64,000 nucleotides of DNA from Chondrus crispus (GCF_000350225.1 NW_005178996.1:60712-124711); one strand, 5' to 3'; positions 1-9,822 are shown, counted from the stretch's first letter. The notes: generated by a model not told the origin, from the sequence alone. Numbers and translations: made by a program.

Positions 1-471
1 ATGTTAACTGGACAAGTAGGGTGCGTGGCAAGCTTTCTCGGGCTTTCGTGGTACAGGCTCTTCATCATGGAATTTTTCCATGGGGCCGGATCGTCTGACC
101 TCACGCAAGCGGAAAGGGTGTCCGCTGCTGTTAACGCGATTGATGAAGAGAGGATATCAACACTTGCACCGCATGGATACGGCCAAGCTATTGACGTAGT
201 GTACCATCTACTGCGTTTGTACGCAGATCCGACAGCCTCATACCCTCTCACGGCTGGCGTATACGAGAACGAAAGTGTTGGGGCGATCTACTCCCCTCTT
301 GATGCGCGATTCTCGTGGCTTATTTACCAAGTTCTTACTGCAGTCATCCCGCAAGCGTCGACGCCGAACGCGCCGCAGATGCTTGCGGACGAATTTTCAT
401 CTCAAATGGGAGGGGTATGGCTCCGAACTGGCAACAATGTCCGGCCCTCTGCGACACCACCAGCGTGTTGA
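1..471 (+). CDS. Unrecognised ORF at window edge
   Basis: An open frame of 156 residues that begins on the first base of the window, so its true start may lie upstream. I do not recognise the product. It shows no signal peptide, zinc motif or transposase signature. The middle (residues about 23-130) is of mixed, non-repetitive composition, as in a real protein, whereas the last 20 residues run into pyrimidine-rich sequence. It ends about 130 bases before the start of the MSP-family copy A on the same strand. It could be the last exon of a gene or a chance frame. Confidence 0.25.
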   Translation: MLTGQVGCVASFLGLSWYRLFIMEFFHGAGSSDLTQAERVSAAVNAIDEERISTLAPHGYGQAIDVVYHLLRLYADPTASYPLTAGVYENESVGAIYSPLDARFSWLIYQVLTAVIPQASTPNAPQMLADEFSSQMGGVWLRTGNNVRPSATPPAC

Positions 472-601
472 ACTGTTTCTGTTTCCACCATCTCCAACAA
501 CCCCCACACCTTCATCCCTCGTTCATCTTCCCTCGTCCATCCGCCACCATTCATGTGAATACATCCGACCCCCACCCCGCCCCTACCGCACCCCCCCCTC
601 T

Positions 602-2696
602 ATGTCCCTGCTAATGCACATCAACAGAACCAGCCTACGATTCCCTTACGGCCCACTCTTACCCAAAACAGACACTTTCAGCATCACCAACAGCTCCGAG
701 GCTCCCATCACCTTCAAGGTCACCACCACTGCCGACGACTTCTTCACTGTGAGCCCCGCTGCCGGCACCCTCCCGCGCGGCTCCGCCCAGCCCGTCTCTG
801 TCTCTCTCGACCGCACCGCCCCCCAAAACGGCAGGGCGTCCACACGCCACAAAGTCACCGTCCTCGTCGCCGCCGCCCCGCTGAAAAACACCCCCGCACA
901 TAACCCGCACACCCGCTTTGCCGTCAAGAACGTACGTAAACCAACTGTGTTTATTTTGCCTGTGACGGTGCCACCCTCCTTCCAGCATACTTTCGTAAAA
1001 AGTCCCTCGGCCTTCACCCCGTGGAGGTTGCTGCCATATGTTCAATCACCATTTTCGGGCCCGTCTCGACCGCCGGCCGAAATGTCACTTGCTCCGCGTG
1101 GGACTCCGCGTGCAGACAAACCGCCCCGGGGAGCGCCTCGGCCCTCGCCGCAGCCTCCTTCCCGGCCAGGCCAAGCCCAGCCCCACATCTTGCTGCACGG
1201 CCGCCGCCGCCCCTCGTCTCCCTACGCTCCCGGGCACCGCTGGCGCCCTCGAACGGAGGGAGTTCACGCACGGCAAAGAGACGCGGCCTCTGAAGGCTGT
1301 CCCCAGTATGCGGCAAATTCCGCGCAAGACGGCGAATACCCCGCCGCCCGCGCGAGAGAGGGCAAGGGCACTGGTGTCGACAATCTCTGCTTCTGGGAGA
1401 CCACAGGCGAGGGGCGCACCACTGACACCGCCACCTGCGTGGCAAGTACAACACCCAGGTGCTGCTGTGAGTAAAGGGGAGATCAGTGTCCAAAGTCGGA
1501 GCATGTTGACAGGAACGCACCCCATCAAACTATCGGACCCTGGTCCAAAGAAGCATATATCGAAGAGAGAGCAGGGGAGCGGTACCAAAGATGATATTTC
1601 GGAGATTGGCTCAACCGCACCCACCCCTATACAAATTCCCGCGATGGACGTAGCACGTGAACACAGAGAACTAGTTCGCCAAACAGCAGCAACACATAGT
1701 TTGCCTTGGGAACGGACAGAATGGATTGCTTACGTTTTTTCATAGATGATAGAAAGGCTGGAAGAAGAGTGCAACGCCAAGTGCAGTGCAAGCTGTGTGG
1801 TGCAAGAGAAGTTGGTGCGCGGCGTGAGGATGCGTGCGAAAACGAGCAAGGGAGATTTCATGGTTGTTGCATTCGCAGGGAGCGGTGGCGGTGCAACGAA
1901 GATTGGAGTTCTCGGGCGTGTAGTGCCACGATACATCGGTAGGGTGGTGTGCATGAGCGAAAGCAAAGATGCAGTGTTGATGCGCGACTACGGGGACAAG
2001 AGTAGCAATCTATTATTGCCAAAGGAGGCAGAGACAGTGACCAAGGACTATGTGTGGATGCAAATGGGGACGATAGGGAGGACAAGTGAACTTCCAAAGG
2101 GTGGGTTGATGGATTTGCGGCCGGAAGTGTTGCGTGGAATGGTAGATAACTTGGAGCAAATGCATATGTTTCGGGAGATAGCAAGCAGAAAAGCGTACGA
2201 AAAGAATGTAAGACGTTTCCGAACGAGCAGAAAGCGAATCCAGATAGGTTTAACGAAGCTGATAGGATGTGGAATTCCGAAGACGGCGATCGGTGGGCAA
2301 GGGTACCGTAAGGGTGAAGGTGGTGAGCATTATTTATTTCATAGATGGTTTGAAGGATTTGTTGGGTGTCCATTGGCAGTTGCAGATGGGGGGATTTTGG
2401 AGGAGGTTGTATTTTTGAAGATGTGGAGCTCTTTTGGGGAGACAGAAAAGGTCGTGAAGTGTAGAGAGATTGGAAAATGTGTACATTGGCTGTCGTTGTT
2501 GGTAATGAGGTTGGAATATGCACAGCACAGTGAGGCGGAATCAGCGGAGAGGGAATGGTGGCTTACGCAGGCGGGAAGGGCTTTGGTGCAGATGAACGAC
2601 AAGTTTATCGAAACGGGCAAGTGGTGTGGGAGAGGGACTTGTCACTCAGTCACGAGGAAAAACCTGCCCACTGCTACGCAATACTTTGCGCATTAG
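602..2696 (+). pseudogene. MSP-domain (VAP-like) multigene family, copy A, damaged
   Basis: This is a divergent paralogue of the genes at 17687 and 39244. The ATG at 602 aligns with the start of those copies. Residues 1-125 form a major-sperm-protein/VAP-type beta domain (TFKV...FFTVSP...LP core), a fold that in VAP proteins binds FFAT peptides at membrane contact sites. A proline-rich linker follows, then a long C-terminal domain of unknown function ending in the family's conserved WFEGFVG...GKCVHWLSLLVMRLEYAQ region (about 2340-2530). Compared with the other copies it carries an extra GC-rich block of about 350 bases (see 1098-1446) and an in-frame TAG at 1743-1745 where the other copies have Trp. 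The C-terminal frame is open from 1746 to 2696. Unless the stop is bypassed this copy is a pseudogene. Confidence 0.65.
1098..1446 (+). other. Possible intron or insertion unique to MSP copy A
   Basis: Sequence on both sides aligns with the uninterrupted copies at 17687 and 39244; the block between does not. It can be bounded by GT at 1098 and AG at 1446. The resulting length of 349 is 1 modulo 3, which is the shift needed to bring the upstream MSP frame into the downstream frame. A CTGAC resembling a branch site lies about 25 bases before the acceptor. The donor (GTGGGA) is weak, and the block is GC-rich and open in several frames, so an inserted segment is also possible. Confidence 0.35.
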
Positions 2697-3217
2697 ATGG
2701 TGTCAACAAATGTGAAAGAACCAAGTCTGTCATGCCAAATGTTGTGATTTTGTTTGTTTCATGGATTGTGAGTGAAAACCGTAGCCAGTTTATTGTGTGC
2801 TAGTGTCTATCCCAATGTTCACATATGAGGTCACGACATATTTTTTCTTGACTTGCACTTTCACGACAAGAAGGAGAAAGATGCCCTCGCCATTGTACTT
2901 GACTTCTAACGTTTGGAAGGAAATAGTCTAGTGAGAACTTCATGTTCTTCTTTCTCGTTTCTGGAAATTTCTGGAAAACCCAAGCTTTCTGAAACTACCT
3001 TTATCACAGGTTTTCGCAAAGGGCATGATAAAAGGAAAGCAGTTTCTTTTCTTAACCTGAAGATATTCGCAGTTTATTGGTTGTAGTTGTGGTCACAGGA
3101 CATCGGCTATGTGAGACAAACAAAGGTTGCGCAAACCATGATAAACCGAGCTAGAAGAAAAAAACATAGAACAAAGAGAAAAAAGATATGATGAGAAAGG
3201 GAAACAACCATCAGGAC
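2697..3217. other. 3' flank of MSP copy A, otherwise no feature seen
   Basis: About 2700-2745 carries the conserved 3' tail of the MSP family (AAGTCTGTCATGCCAA), which recurs downstream of the other copies near 19497 and 41040 and on the minus strand near 29640. The rest is AT-richer sequence without a convincing gene or RNA. Confidence 0.4.
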
Positions 3218-3340
3218 GTAGACGGGCGGCGACATGGCGCGGGCTTCCGGCGGGGGGGTAGGCGGGAGGGGGGGGAGGGGACGGATGGAAGGGGCAAGTG
3301 CAGAGCCGGTCCCTTGCGAAATGCGGGATGGAAAGATTCA
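3218..3340 (+). repeat. Dispersed sequence R1, copy 1, left part
   Basis: From GGACGTAGACGGGCGG at about 3218 to the TCA at 3338-3340 this matches 30127-30266. The match resumes on the far side of the Harbinger insertion at 15059-15188, so this is the left half of one R1 copy. It is GC-rich and has no recognised coding capacity. Confidence 0.75.
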
Positions 3341-3474
3341 GGGCATCTCCACTGGTTGGTGTTTTTTGGGTCTAATGATCTATGGCCCATGAATTTTAGA
3401 CCCATTAGACAATTTCGTCTCCACTCGTTCAAAAAAAAACTGGGTCTATCCCTACCAAAAAATACCGTGGGTCT

Positions 3475-3802
3475 TGTGGGGGAGATTTGGGGTACTGTAC
3501 AGGGTACTGTACAGGGTACAGTACCCAGGAGTGGCCCCAGGACCAAAGCCTTCAAAAGATGATTTTATTGGTCTACGTGTACGCCAGGTGTACACGTGGA
3601 CAATCTCCCTTTGAAGGGCGGCGGTCCTGGGAAGTGGAAGATGCTGGCGGCCCCTCTATAAGAGAAAGGGGCGCGCCGCGACACTCCGCGAGGAGGGACA
3701 CAAGAGAAAAAAAAACAACAACACCCCGGACCGAACCCCCTCTTGAAATAAACGCTTTTCTCTCTCCCCTACGCACGCAGCCCCCCTTTTTAGCTGTCAA
3801 CA
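3475..3802 (+). repeat. Left LTR of the Ty3 element
   Basis: A 328-bp repeat beginning TGTGGGGGAG and ending GCTGTCAACA, matched at 10226-10544. A TATA-like TCTATAAGAG lies at about 3655 and an AATAAA at 3747-3752, which places promoter and polyadenylation signals in the expected U3-R order. It contains two copies of a 12-bp GGGTACTGTACA unit where the right LTR has one. Confidence 0.93.
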
Positions 3803-6800
3803 TGGTACTCTTGTGGAGGGGTGGCAAAGAAGACGGTTCCCTGTCACAGTTTGACGAGTCGAAGCCGGCCGACGTTCACAAGTTCTTCTTCGTCTTCGAG
3901 AATGTTGCCACCTCTGGCAAGTCGGACGAAGAAAGGGCATCTGAACTCCTTCGCTACCCGGAGGGAGATGCATTCGAGTTCTTTTATCAAGCCTTTGTCA
4001 AGAACGGAGATATCAGTGCAGATGGCTCCGACTACCAGAAGGTCAAGAAGGCCTTGGTCGAGCGGTTCGCCCCGGTTGAATCACCTGAAGATGTGATTCG
4101 GGATGCGATGGCCGCTCGCCTTTCTTTCGGGGATCTCAGTGGGTCCCTTCGAAACTCAGACCGTCTCTACGAGAAGGCGGGATTCAACGACGAAGCGAAG
4201 TTTGGACTGCTTCGCAACGCCGTGATGGAACATCTCGAGTTGGCCCAGTTTGCCATCTATCGAGGTGCGAAGACCTACAAGGCCCAATTCGATGCAATCA
4301 TGGACTTCTGGTCTGGTCGCTGCGCCTTTCAGGCGGCGGCGAACTCCTTGAGTAATTCGCGCTACCAGGGGTCAGAGAGCTCGCACGGTATGAATGAGCC
4401 GAAAGGGCAAGGTGGGTCAAAAAGGGTCATGATGCGTTCAAAAGCTCCCTTGTCTCCACTCGAGACGAAGGTTGACGCTTTAGCTGATCGACTAGCCGAT
4501 ATTTCCCTTATTATCAAGAAGAATCAGTCGAGGGATGACGCAACAGCATTCCGCCCCGCCCACGATCGTACTTGTTCTTATTGCAAACGACCGGGTCATG
4601 GCGCTAATAGATGCGATGCGAATCCGCATAGGGACACGAAATGCCCTCGCTGCGGAAAATTTGGTCATTCAGCAACAAGCTGTTGGGCTAGAATTGGTCC
4701 ACAGAGGGGAGGTAGCAGTGCCTACCCTCCTAAGAAGACCCATACGGATATTGCCGTGTCGGGTACACAGACGGGCTCCGCAGGAAACCAGGTGAGTGTT
4801 GTGACGCACGACGACCTCCCTGCTGATGAGAAGTTAGTGGCATCAGTCAAGAGAAACGCCGATGGAGAGCCGGTGGCCAAGACGCGAAAGGATGGTGGCG
4901 GCGAGCCAATCCCGTCCCTTCTCAACCCGCGTAAGTACTGGACTCCGAACCACATGAGGAAACCTCCTAAGCCCGGCCGTCGAACAAGAAAGAAGAGGAC
5001 AAGTAAGAAGAACGCCGTCCAAGAGCACTCGGGGAAGTACGATGTGGTTTCTTCCCTCGCGAACGCCCCCTCTGGTTTGACATTCGGTCAACTGATTCGA
5101 GGAGATGGCGACGAGGCTAAGAAAGAGATCCGTCGTTTGTTCAACAGTCGCCCTAGACGCCCCGTAGCTGCTTCGATCGGTACTTTGCCGAAACGTCTGA
5201 AAGTAGTTTCTGTACAAGTCTACGGGACACAAATGAGAGCGTTGTTAGACTCAGGAGCTATCCCTAATGTTATGAATGCGTCTGTGGCATCGAAGCTCTC
5301 TCTGTCTCCAAAGCCGACCTCGACGAAGATTACGGTCGCCAATGGACAAAAGACAACCTGCCTAGGTTCCATCGAGGAAGTTCCTGTCACGTTCAATGGC
5401 GCTGTTACTTCACTCAACTTCTTGGTTGTTGAAGGATCCCCAGTTGATATCTTAATCGGGTATCCAACTCTCGAAGAACTTCAAGCCTGCATCGATCTAG
5501 GTCACCAGTCTGTTAGTATGTTGATCGGAAACAAAACCGTGAAAATGAGTCTGGAGTTTGATCAAGTAAGTCCTATCGTCGCGGATTCGGAGACTGATAG
5601 TGAAGACTTCACTTCTGATGTCGAGTCTTTCGCCTCAGAAAATTCGTCGGAAGAAGAGACCTATGTTGTCGCCATCCTCGGCGATGAACCTTTCGAGCTA
5701 GACTTAACTCTGGACGACGCGATCGGAGAAAATGAGGAAGTAGAATCACCTGATTCGAATGTCATCAACAAGGCCGTGAGAATGCTTCGGGAAAAGCTTG
5801 TGCATCTTGACAATGAAGCTCAAGCAGTCATCGAGACCGCCCTGATGGATAAGAGTATCGTTGCTACATCCCTTGACGATCTTCGGCCTGCTGAAGTCCC
5901 AATCAAGCACCATTTCGAGTTAGATGATACAAATCCGATCTATCACTCGGCGAGGAGAATGGCTCCCTTGCATAACGAAATCGTTCGGAAAGAGCTGGAC
6001 AAAATGCTGGAAGCAGGAGTCATCACGCCTTCCAGCGCCGCATGGTCTTTTCCGGTCGTCATCGTATCCAAAAAAGACGGGAATCCACGCTTCTGTGTTG
6101 ATTACCGTTCTCTGAACCAGAAGATGAAAGCAGACAGATGGCCTTTGCCGAAAATAGAAGAGATATTTGACGACTTGGAAGGAAGTGCGTACTTCACTTC
6201 TCTGGATTTGTTCAGTGGTTACTGGCAAATTCGGATGGCACAACAATGCAAAGAAATGACTACTTTCGTCTGTCGCTACGGGACGTATAAGTTCGAAGTC
6301 ATGCCCTTTGGATTGATGAATGCGCCTTCGACATTTCAGAGAATGATGGATACAATCTTTCGCGGAGTGCGGTTTGTGCGTGTGTACCTCGATGACGTTG
6401 TGGTGTTCTCTAAGACTATAGAAGAACATCTTCGCCACCTGCAGCATGTATTTGATGTGCTTGACGAGGCTGGTCTTAAGCTTAAGCTGACAAAGCGTAG
6501 CTTCGCCCAGGCGAAGATCAAGTTGCTCGGTCATGTTGTCGACAAAGGCGGGATTGCCGTTGACCCGAGCAAGGTCGAAGTAATTCGGAATGCACCGATC
6601 CCGACCATTACGACTGAACTTAGGAGTTTTCTCCGGTTAGCAAGCTACTACCGTCGTTTCATCTGCAAGTTTGCGGACATTGCTGCGGTACTCCATGCGG
6701 CTACATCCGGAAACGGCAGATTGAAATGGACCGGAGAAATGCAAGAAGCCTTTGATGAACTACGCATAAAGTTAACTTCTCCGCCAGTCTTGGCTTACCC

Positions 6801-8475
6801 AGACTTCGAGAAGCCCTTCGTCGTTGAGACGGATGCGTCATCGGTCTCCGTCGGGGCCGTATTGGCCCAAAAGAAGGAAGATGGGAAAATACACCCCATC
6901 CAGTACGCAAGCCGTACTATGAATACATCTGAGCGCAAGTACTCCGCTTGTGAGCGTGAGGCGCTTGCGGTCATCTTTGCTTTGAAGAAATTTCGTGTTT
7001 ACGTGCTTTCGTCTACACCTTTCAAGTTGATTACTGATCACCAGGCTCTTAGTTACGCCTTTCGCAAGAAAGACATCCACGGTCGTTTGGCTCGTTGGCT
7101 AGACTTCTTAGCCGAGTACGACTTCACCGTGGAATATCGTCGTGGATCTGCAAATAGTGCAGCCGATTACCTTTCTCGCATTCCGCCCAAGAACGGCGAC
7201 AACCCAACTTGCCAGGAAGAAGGAGACCTTGCCCTCGCTATCACGACCCCGATCTACTCTCTAGAAGATCTAGAAGAGTCTTGCCAAGATATCATGTCCT
7301 ATCTGCAAGGAGAAACACCGGTTGGGTTGGATGATTACAGGAAGTCTCGCATGAAGAATAATGCGAAGAACTTTCTTGTCTGGGAGTCGAAGTTGTTCCG
7401 CCGCAACATTCGTGGCCTTCGTGTTGTTGCCCCAATTTCCGATCGCGAAAAGATACTGAAGGGTTTCCATGACGACATTGGTCATTGGGACTTGAAGACC
7501 ACTCGTCAGTTTGTCACGGAAAGGTACTGGTGGCCGACCGTTGGTATGGACGTGGGAGACTACGTGAAGAGTTGTGACGGGTGTCAGAAGGCACATCCGA
7601 TTCCAAGGTATAAGACAACTTTGCGCCTTCCCATCACAAGCTTGTTTGATATTTTCTCTATTGACTTTGCTGGACCCTTCCCTGTCACTTCGTCTGGAAA
7701 TCGCTTCGTGTTGGTCGCGATCGAACACCTCACAGGATGGCCAATTGCTCTATCCACTGCTGATAGTACTGCCCAAGTGGTTCTCGACTTCGTCAAGAGA
7801 GAAATCATGTACTCATTCGGCCCTCCGAGAACCATTGTCTCTGACAATGCTACCTGCTTCACAGCCTCGGCCGTTTCTAGCTTCATGGCTCGGCACGGTA
7901 TCACTTGGCGCACCGTCCTCGCCTACGCTCCCATGTCTAACGGTAGAGCAGAAAGGATGGTTGGAACTTTGAAGGCTGCCGTCCGTAAGACAGTTCTTGG
8001 AACTCGAATGGAGTGGGACAAAGCACTCACCCAGGTCCTGTATGGATATCGCCGACGTGCCATGAAGAACGGCGTGTCGCTATTCGAACTCATGTATGGG
8101 ATCCCGCCTCGGATGGATTCCAGTGCAGAGACAGGTGCAAGCCTAGTTGTTCCTTCCTTAGACCATCATCGTTGTTTGGAGCTCCTGACTGGATCTGTCC
8201 CACGAGCAGTTCGATCAGGGGCCTCTGTGGAAAAGAGGCTCGTAGCGTCGTCGTCTCACTTCTTCGAAGTGGGAGACAAAGTTCTTGTCGCTCGGGGAAC
8301 TTCATTCGGTGGTACGAAATGGCCCGCGTTCGTTTCCAAATTCTACGGCCCGTGCCGGATCTTGAAAGTTCACCACCCGCGATACGTGCTAGAGTCGCAG
8401 CACGGCCGAGTATCCAGGAAGCCTATTCATGCTCGCCGACTCGTCCTATATCGTGAAAGGAAGTTCGAATCCTAA
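3802..8475 (+). CDS. Ty3-type gag-pol polyprotein
   Basis: A single frame of 1557 residues. The ATG overlaps the last base of the left LTR. Residues 1-250 are the gag region. Two CX2CX4HX4C zinc knuckles start at C258 and soon after. The protease active site LLDSGA has D483. The reverse transcriptase carries PFGLMNAP and the catalytic YLDD at about 862-865. RNase H starts near 1000 (VETDAS, D1011). Integrase has an HHCC zinc finger from H1223 and a D1288, D1348, E1384 triad with DD35E spacing. No chromodomain is evident at the C-terminus, which ends in a basic tail. The order RT-RNase H-integrase marks the Ty3 lineage. The product would form the particle, copy the RNA and insert the cDNA. Confidence 0.95.
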   Translation: MVLLWRGGKEDGSLSQFDESKPADVHKFFFVFENVATSGKSDEERASELLRYPEGDAFEFFYQAFVKNGDISADGSDYQKVKKALVERFAPVESPEDVIRDAMAARLSFGDLSGSLRNSDRLYEKAGFNDEAKFGLLRNAVMEHLELAQFAIYRGAKTYKAQFDAIMDFWSGRCAFQAAANSLSNSRYQGSESSHGMNEPKGQGGSKRVMMRSKAPLSPLETKVDALADRLADISLIIKKNQSRDDATAFRPAHDRTCSYCKRPGHGANRCDANPHRDTKCPRCGKFGHSATSCWARIGPQRGGSSAYPPKKTHTDIAVSGTQTGSAGNQVSVVTHDDLPADEKLVASVKRNADGEPVAKTRKDGGGEPIPSLLNPRKYWTPNHMRKPPKPGRRTRKKRTSKKNAVQEHSGKYDVVSSLANAPSGLTFGQLIRGDGDEAKKEIRRLFNSRPRRPVAASIGTLPKRLKVVSVQVYGTQMRALLDSGAIPNVMNASVASKLSLSPKPTSTKITVANGQKTTCLGSIEEVPVTFNGAVTSLNFLVVEGSPVDILIGYPTLEELQACIDLGHQSVSMLIGNKTVKMSLEFDQVSPIVADSETDSEDFTSDVESFASENSSEEETYVVAILGDEPFELDLTLDDAIGENEEVESPDSNVINKAVRMLREKLVHLDNEAQAVIETALMDKSIVATSLDDLRPAEVPIKHHFELDDTNPIYHSARRMAPLHNEIVRKELDKMLEAGVITPSSAAWSFPVVIVSKKDGNPRFCVDYRSLNQKMKADRWPLPKIEEIFDDLEGSAYFTSLDLFSGYWQIRMAQQCKEMTTFVCRYGTYKFEVMPFGLMNAPSTFQRMMDTIFRGVRFVRVYLDDVVVFSKTIEEHLRHLQHVFDVLDEAGLKLKLTKRSFAQAKIKLLGHVVDKGGIAVDPSKVEVIRNAPIPTITTELRSFLRLASYYRRFICKFADIAAVLHAATSGNGRLKWTGEMQEAFDELRIKLTSPPVLAYPDFEKPFVVETDASSVSVGAVLAQKKEDGKIHPIQYASRTMNTSERKYSACEREALAVIFALKKFRVYVLSSTPFKLITDHQALSYAFRKKDIHGRLARWLDFLAEYDFTVEYRRGSANSAADYLSRIPPKNGDNPTCQEEGDLALAITTPIYSLEDLEESCQDIMSYLQGETPVGLDDYRKSRMKNNAKNFLVWESKLFRRNIRGLRVVAPISDREKILKGFHDDIGHWDLKTTRQFVTERYWWPTVGMDVGDYVKSCDGCQKAHPIPRYKTTLRLPITSLFDIFSIDFAGPFPVTSSGNRFVLVAIEHLTGWPIALSTADSTAQVVLDFVKREIMYSFGPPRTIVSDNATCFTASAVSSFMARHGITWRTVLAYAPMSNGRAERMVGTLKAAVRKTVLGTRMEWDKALTQVLYGYRRRAMKNGVSLFELMYGIPPRMDSSAETGASLVVPSLDHHRCLELLTGSVPRAVRSGASVEKRLVASSSHFFEVGDKVLVARGTSFGGTKWPAFVSKFYGPCRILKVHHPRYVLESQHGRVSRKPIHARRLVLYRERKFES

Positions 8476-8592
8476 GTCCTTTGTTAAAGCTTAAGGCTAA
8501 GTCTTAGGCATAAAATCGTTTAATGCATATAGAGAATAGATGCAATTGCTATCATGAAACCCGTATAGGCAAGAAAAGAGAAAAGAGCGTGG
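8476..8592. other. Short spacer between gag-pol and antisense ORF
   Basis: About 115 bases separating the 3' end of the sense gag-pol frame from the convergent 3' end of the antisense ORF. A polyadenylation region for either unit could lie here; no clear signal is seen. Confidence 0.3.
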
Positions 8593-9288
8593 CTATTTCG
8601 ACTTATTTCTTTCAGCTTTCAGCTTGCGACGTTTGCGACGCTTAGTAGAAGCGCTAAGCGCTCTTGTGGTGGAAGCATGGACAAGACAGACCTTTCGCAT
8701 TTCACGAATTTCGAGCAGACTAACTCCATCACCAAGACAGAGTTTCAAAGCTTGAAGGGAGAAGGGCATGGGGTACGGTTCCATACAATCCAATAAGATG
8801 TGATCCTTTGAAGATACGCACACCGTATGCAACTTGTTTGAACTCCCCTCAAGCGTGACAACAAACACTCCCGACTCGACATCAAGAAGTTTGCCTATTG
8901 TTGGGACCGATCCGAAGGTATGCTCGAGAACTACTTCCTCTCGTTTGAGATGCTTGTTGGCATCTCTCAGATCACGAATACGTCGCGGAAGACTCTCATG
9001 CTGCACAAACGATTTCGCATTCTCCTTGAAGTGCTTCCAATACGAATCGGCGAGCTTTCGCGCGCCGAGAGCACGCATCGAGTTGCAAACGGCAGCTGGA
9101 ATGCATAGATCAGTCCAATCTTGATAGGGAGTAGCACCAAGGTTGTGGATATGGAAAGAAGACGCCAAAGAGCTCTCTGAGCGGGCCCCGGAAGTGGACA
9201 TTGCCAACCAGCGCCCTGGATACTTCTGGCACCACTCATCAATGAGAAGGTAAGCTGACACGCGGTCTCTGCCGTTCGTGTAGAACAT
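8593..9288 (-). CDS. Ty3 antisense accessory ORF 2 with C-terminal basic cluster
   Basis: A 231-residue frame on the strand opposite gag-pol, inside the Ty3 element and directly following the H3-tail ORF in the same direction. I do not recognise a domain. The first 120 residues are a mixed globular-looking sequence with Trp and Tyr; a weakly helical, charged stretch (DLRDANKHLKREE) lies near residue 110. The extreme C-terminus is strongly basic (TKRRKRRKLKAERNKSK), a typical nuclear-localisation pattern. Antisense ORFs between pol and the 3' LTR are known in some plant Ty3 lineages, but I cannot tie this one to a named family. It is listed separately from its neighbour and not joined to it. 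Confidence 0.6.
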   Translation of the reverse strand: MFYTNGRDRVSAYLLIDEWCQKYPGRWLAMSTSGARSESSLASSFHIHNLGATPYQDWTDLCIPAAVCNSMRALGARKLADSYWKHFKENAKSFVQHESLPRRIRDLRDANKHLKREEVVLEHTFGSVPTIGKLLDVESGVFVVTLEGSSNKLHTVCVSSKDHILLDCMEPYPMPFSLQALKLCLGDGVSLLEIREMRKVCLVHASTTRALSASTKRRKRRKLKAERNKSK

Positions 9289-9294
9289 GTCGTT

Positions 9295-9822
9295 CTAGAT
9301 CTGGTGGCCCGAAGATTTGTTCCTACCACAGACTTGTAGGGTATACGGCAGAATGGGGTGCTTCGACTTATCGCATGCGTCGATGGCGACGTACTTATTT
9401 GCGAGTCTATCGTAGCAGATAGACTCAATATTCCAAGCATCATCCTCCACGTGATCATAAGCACGCTTATCGTCAATCGATTCAGTCAGCCCGACTCGGG
9501 AAAACTCATCTACCGAGACCCCGTGCTTTCCTCGCGCACTTAAGTGGATGACCACATGTCGACCGAAAAGGCGGAGCATTTCCGTCAAATCCAAGTCATA
9601 CCTTGTCAGATTCGGTCCAACCCAAACATGGTACGGAAAACGAGGCGAAGCTTCTTCATTCTTCGACACCTTCATTACGTCCGTTCTTTGCGACAATAGC
9701 CACATTATCCTCTCACGAGCGTTGTGCTCTTCAACGGATACTCTCGCCGCCTTCGACGCGATATGTTTACGGGGCGCCTTGCCGCCAGTACTGCGGCGCG
9801 CCGTCTGCTTGGTTTTCGCCAT
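9295..9822 (-). CDS. Ty3 antisense accessory ORF 1: histone H3 tail mimic
   Basis: A 175-residue frame on the strand opposite gag-pol. Its first 29 residues match the N-terminal tail of histone H3 at 23 positions: TKQTAR, STGGKAPRK and KAAR are intact. In mature H3 numbering the differences are R2K, K9R, Q19H, L20I, T22S and K27V. K4, K14, K18 and K23 are kept; the lysines of both ARKS motifs are gone. The histone fold itself is absent. From about residue 30 the protein is unrelated to H3 and unrecognised, with an aromatic, acidic region. The start codon is fixed by the H3 match. A TATA-like site lies about 360 bases upstream at 10181. I infer a nuclear protein that presents an H3-like tail to chromatin readers or writers. 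Confidence 0.75.
   Translation of the reverse strand: MAKTKQTARRSTGGKAPRKHIASKAARVSVEEHNARERIMWLLSQRTDVMKVSKNEEASPRFPYHVWVGPNLTRYDLDLTEMLRLFGRHVVIHLSARGKHGVSVDEFSRVGLTESIDDKRAYDHVEDDAWNIESICYDRLANKYVAIDACDKSKHPILPYTLQVCGRNKSSGHQI

Noticed and set aside
3487-3801. Upstream extension of the Ty3 gag-pol frame into the LTR
   Set aside because: The extension starts at TTG inside the LTR U3; the first ATG in frame is at 3802 and fits the element structure.
8450-8475. GTTCGAATCC, resembling a tRNA B box
   Set aside because: It lies at the end of the gag-pol coding sequence and no A box or cloverleaf surrounds it.
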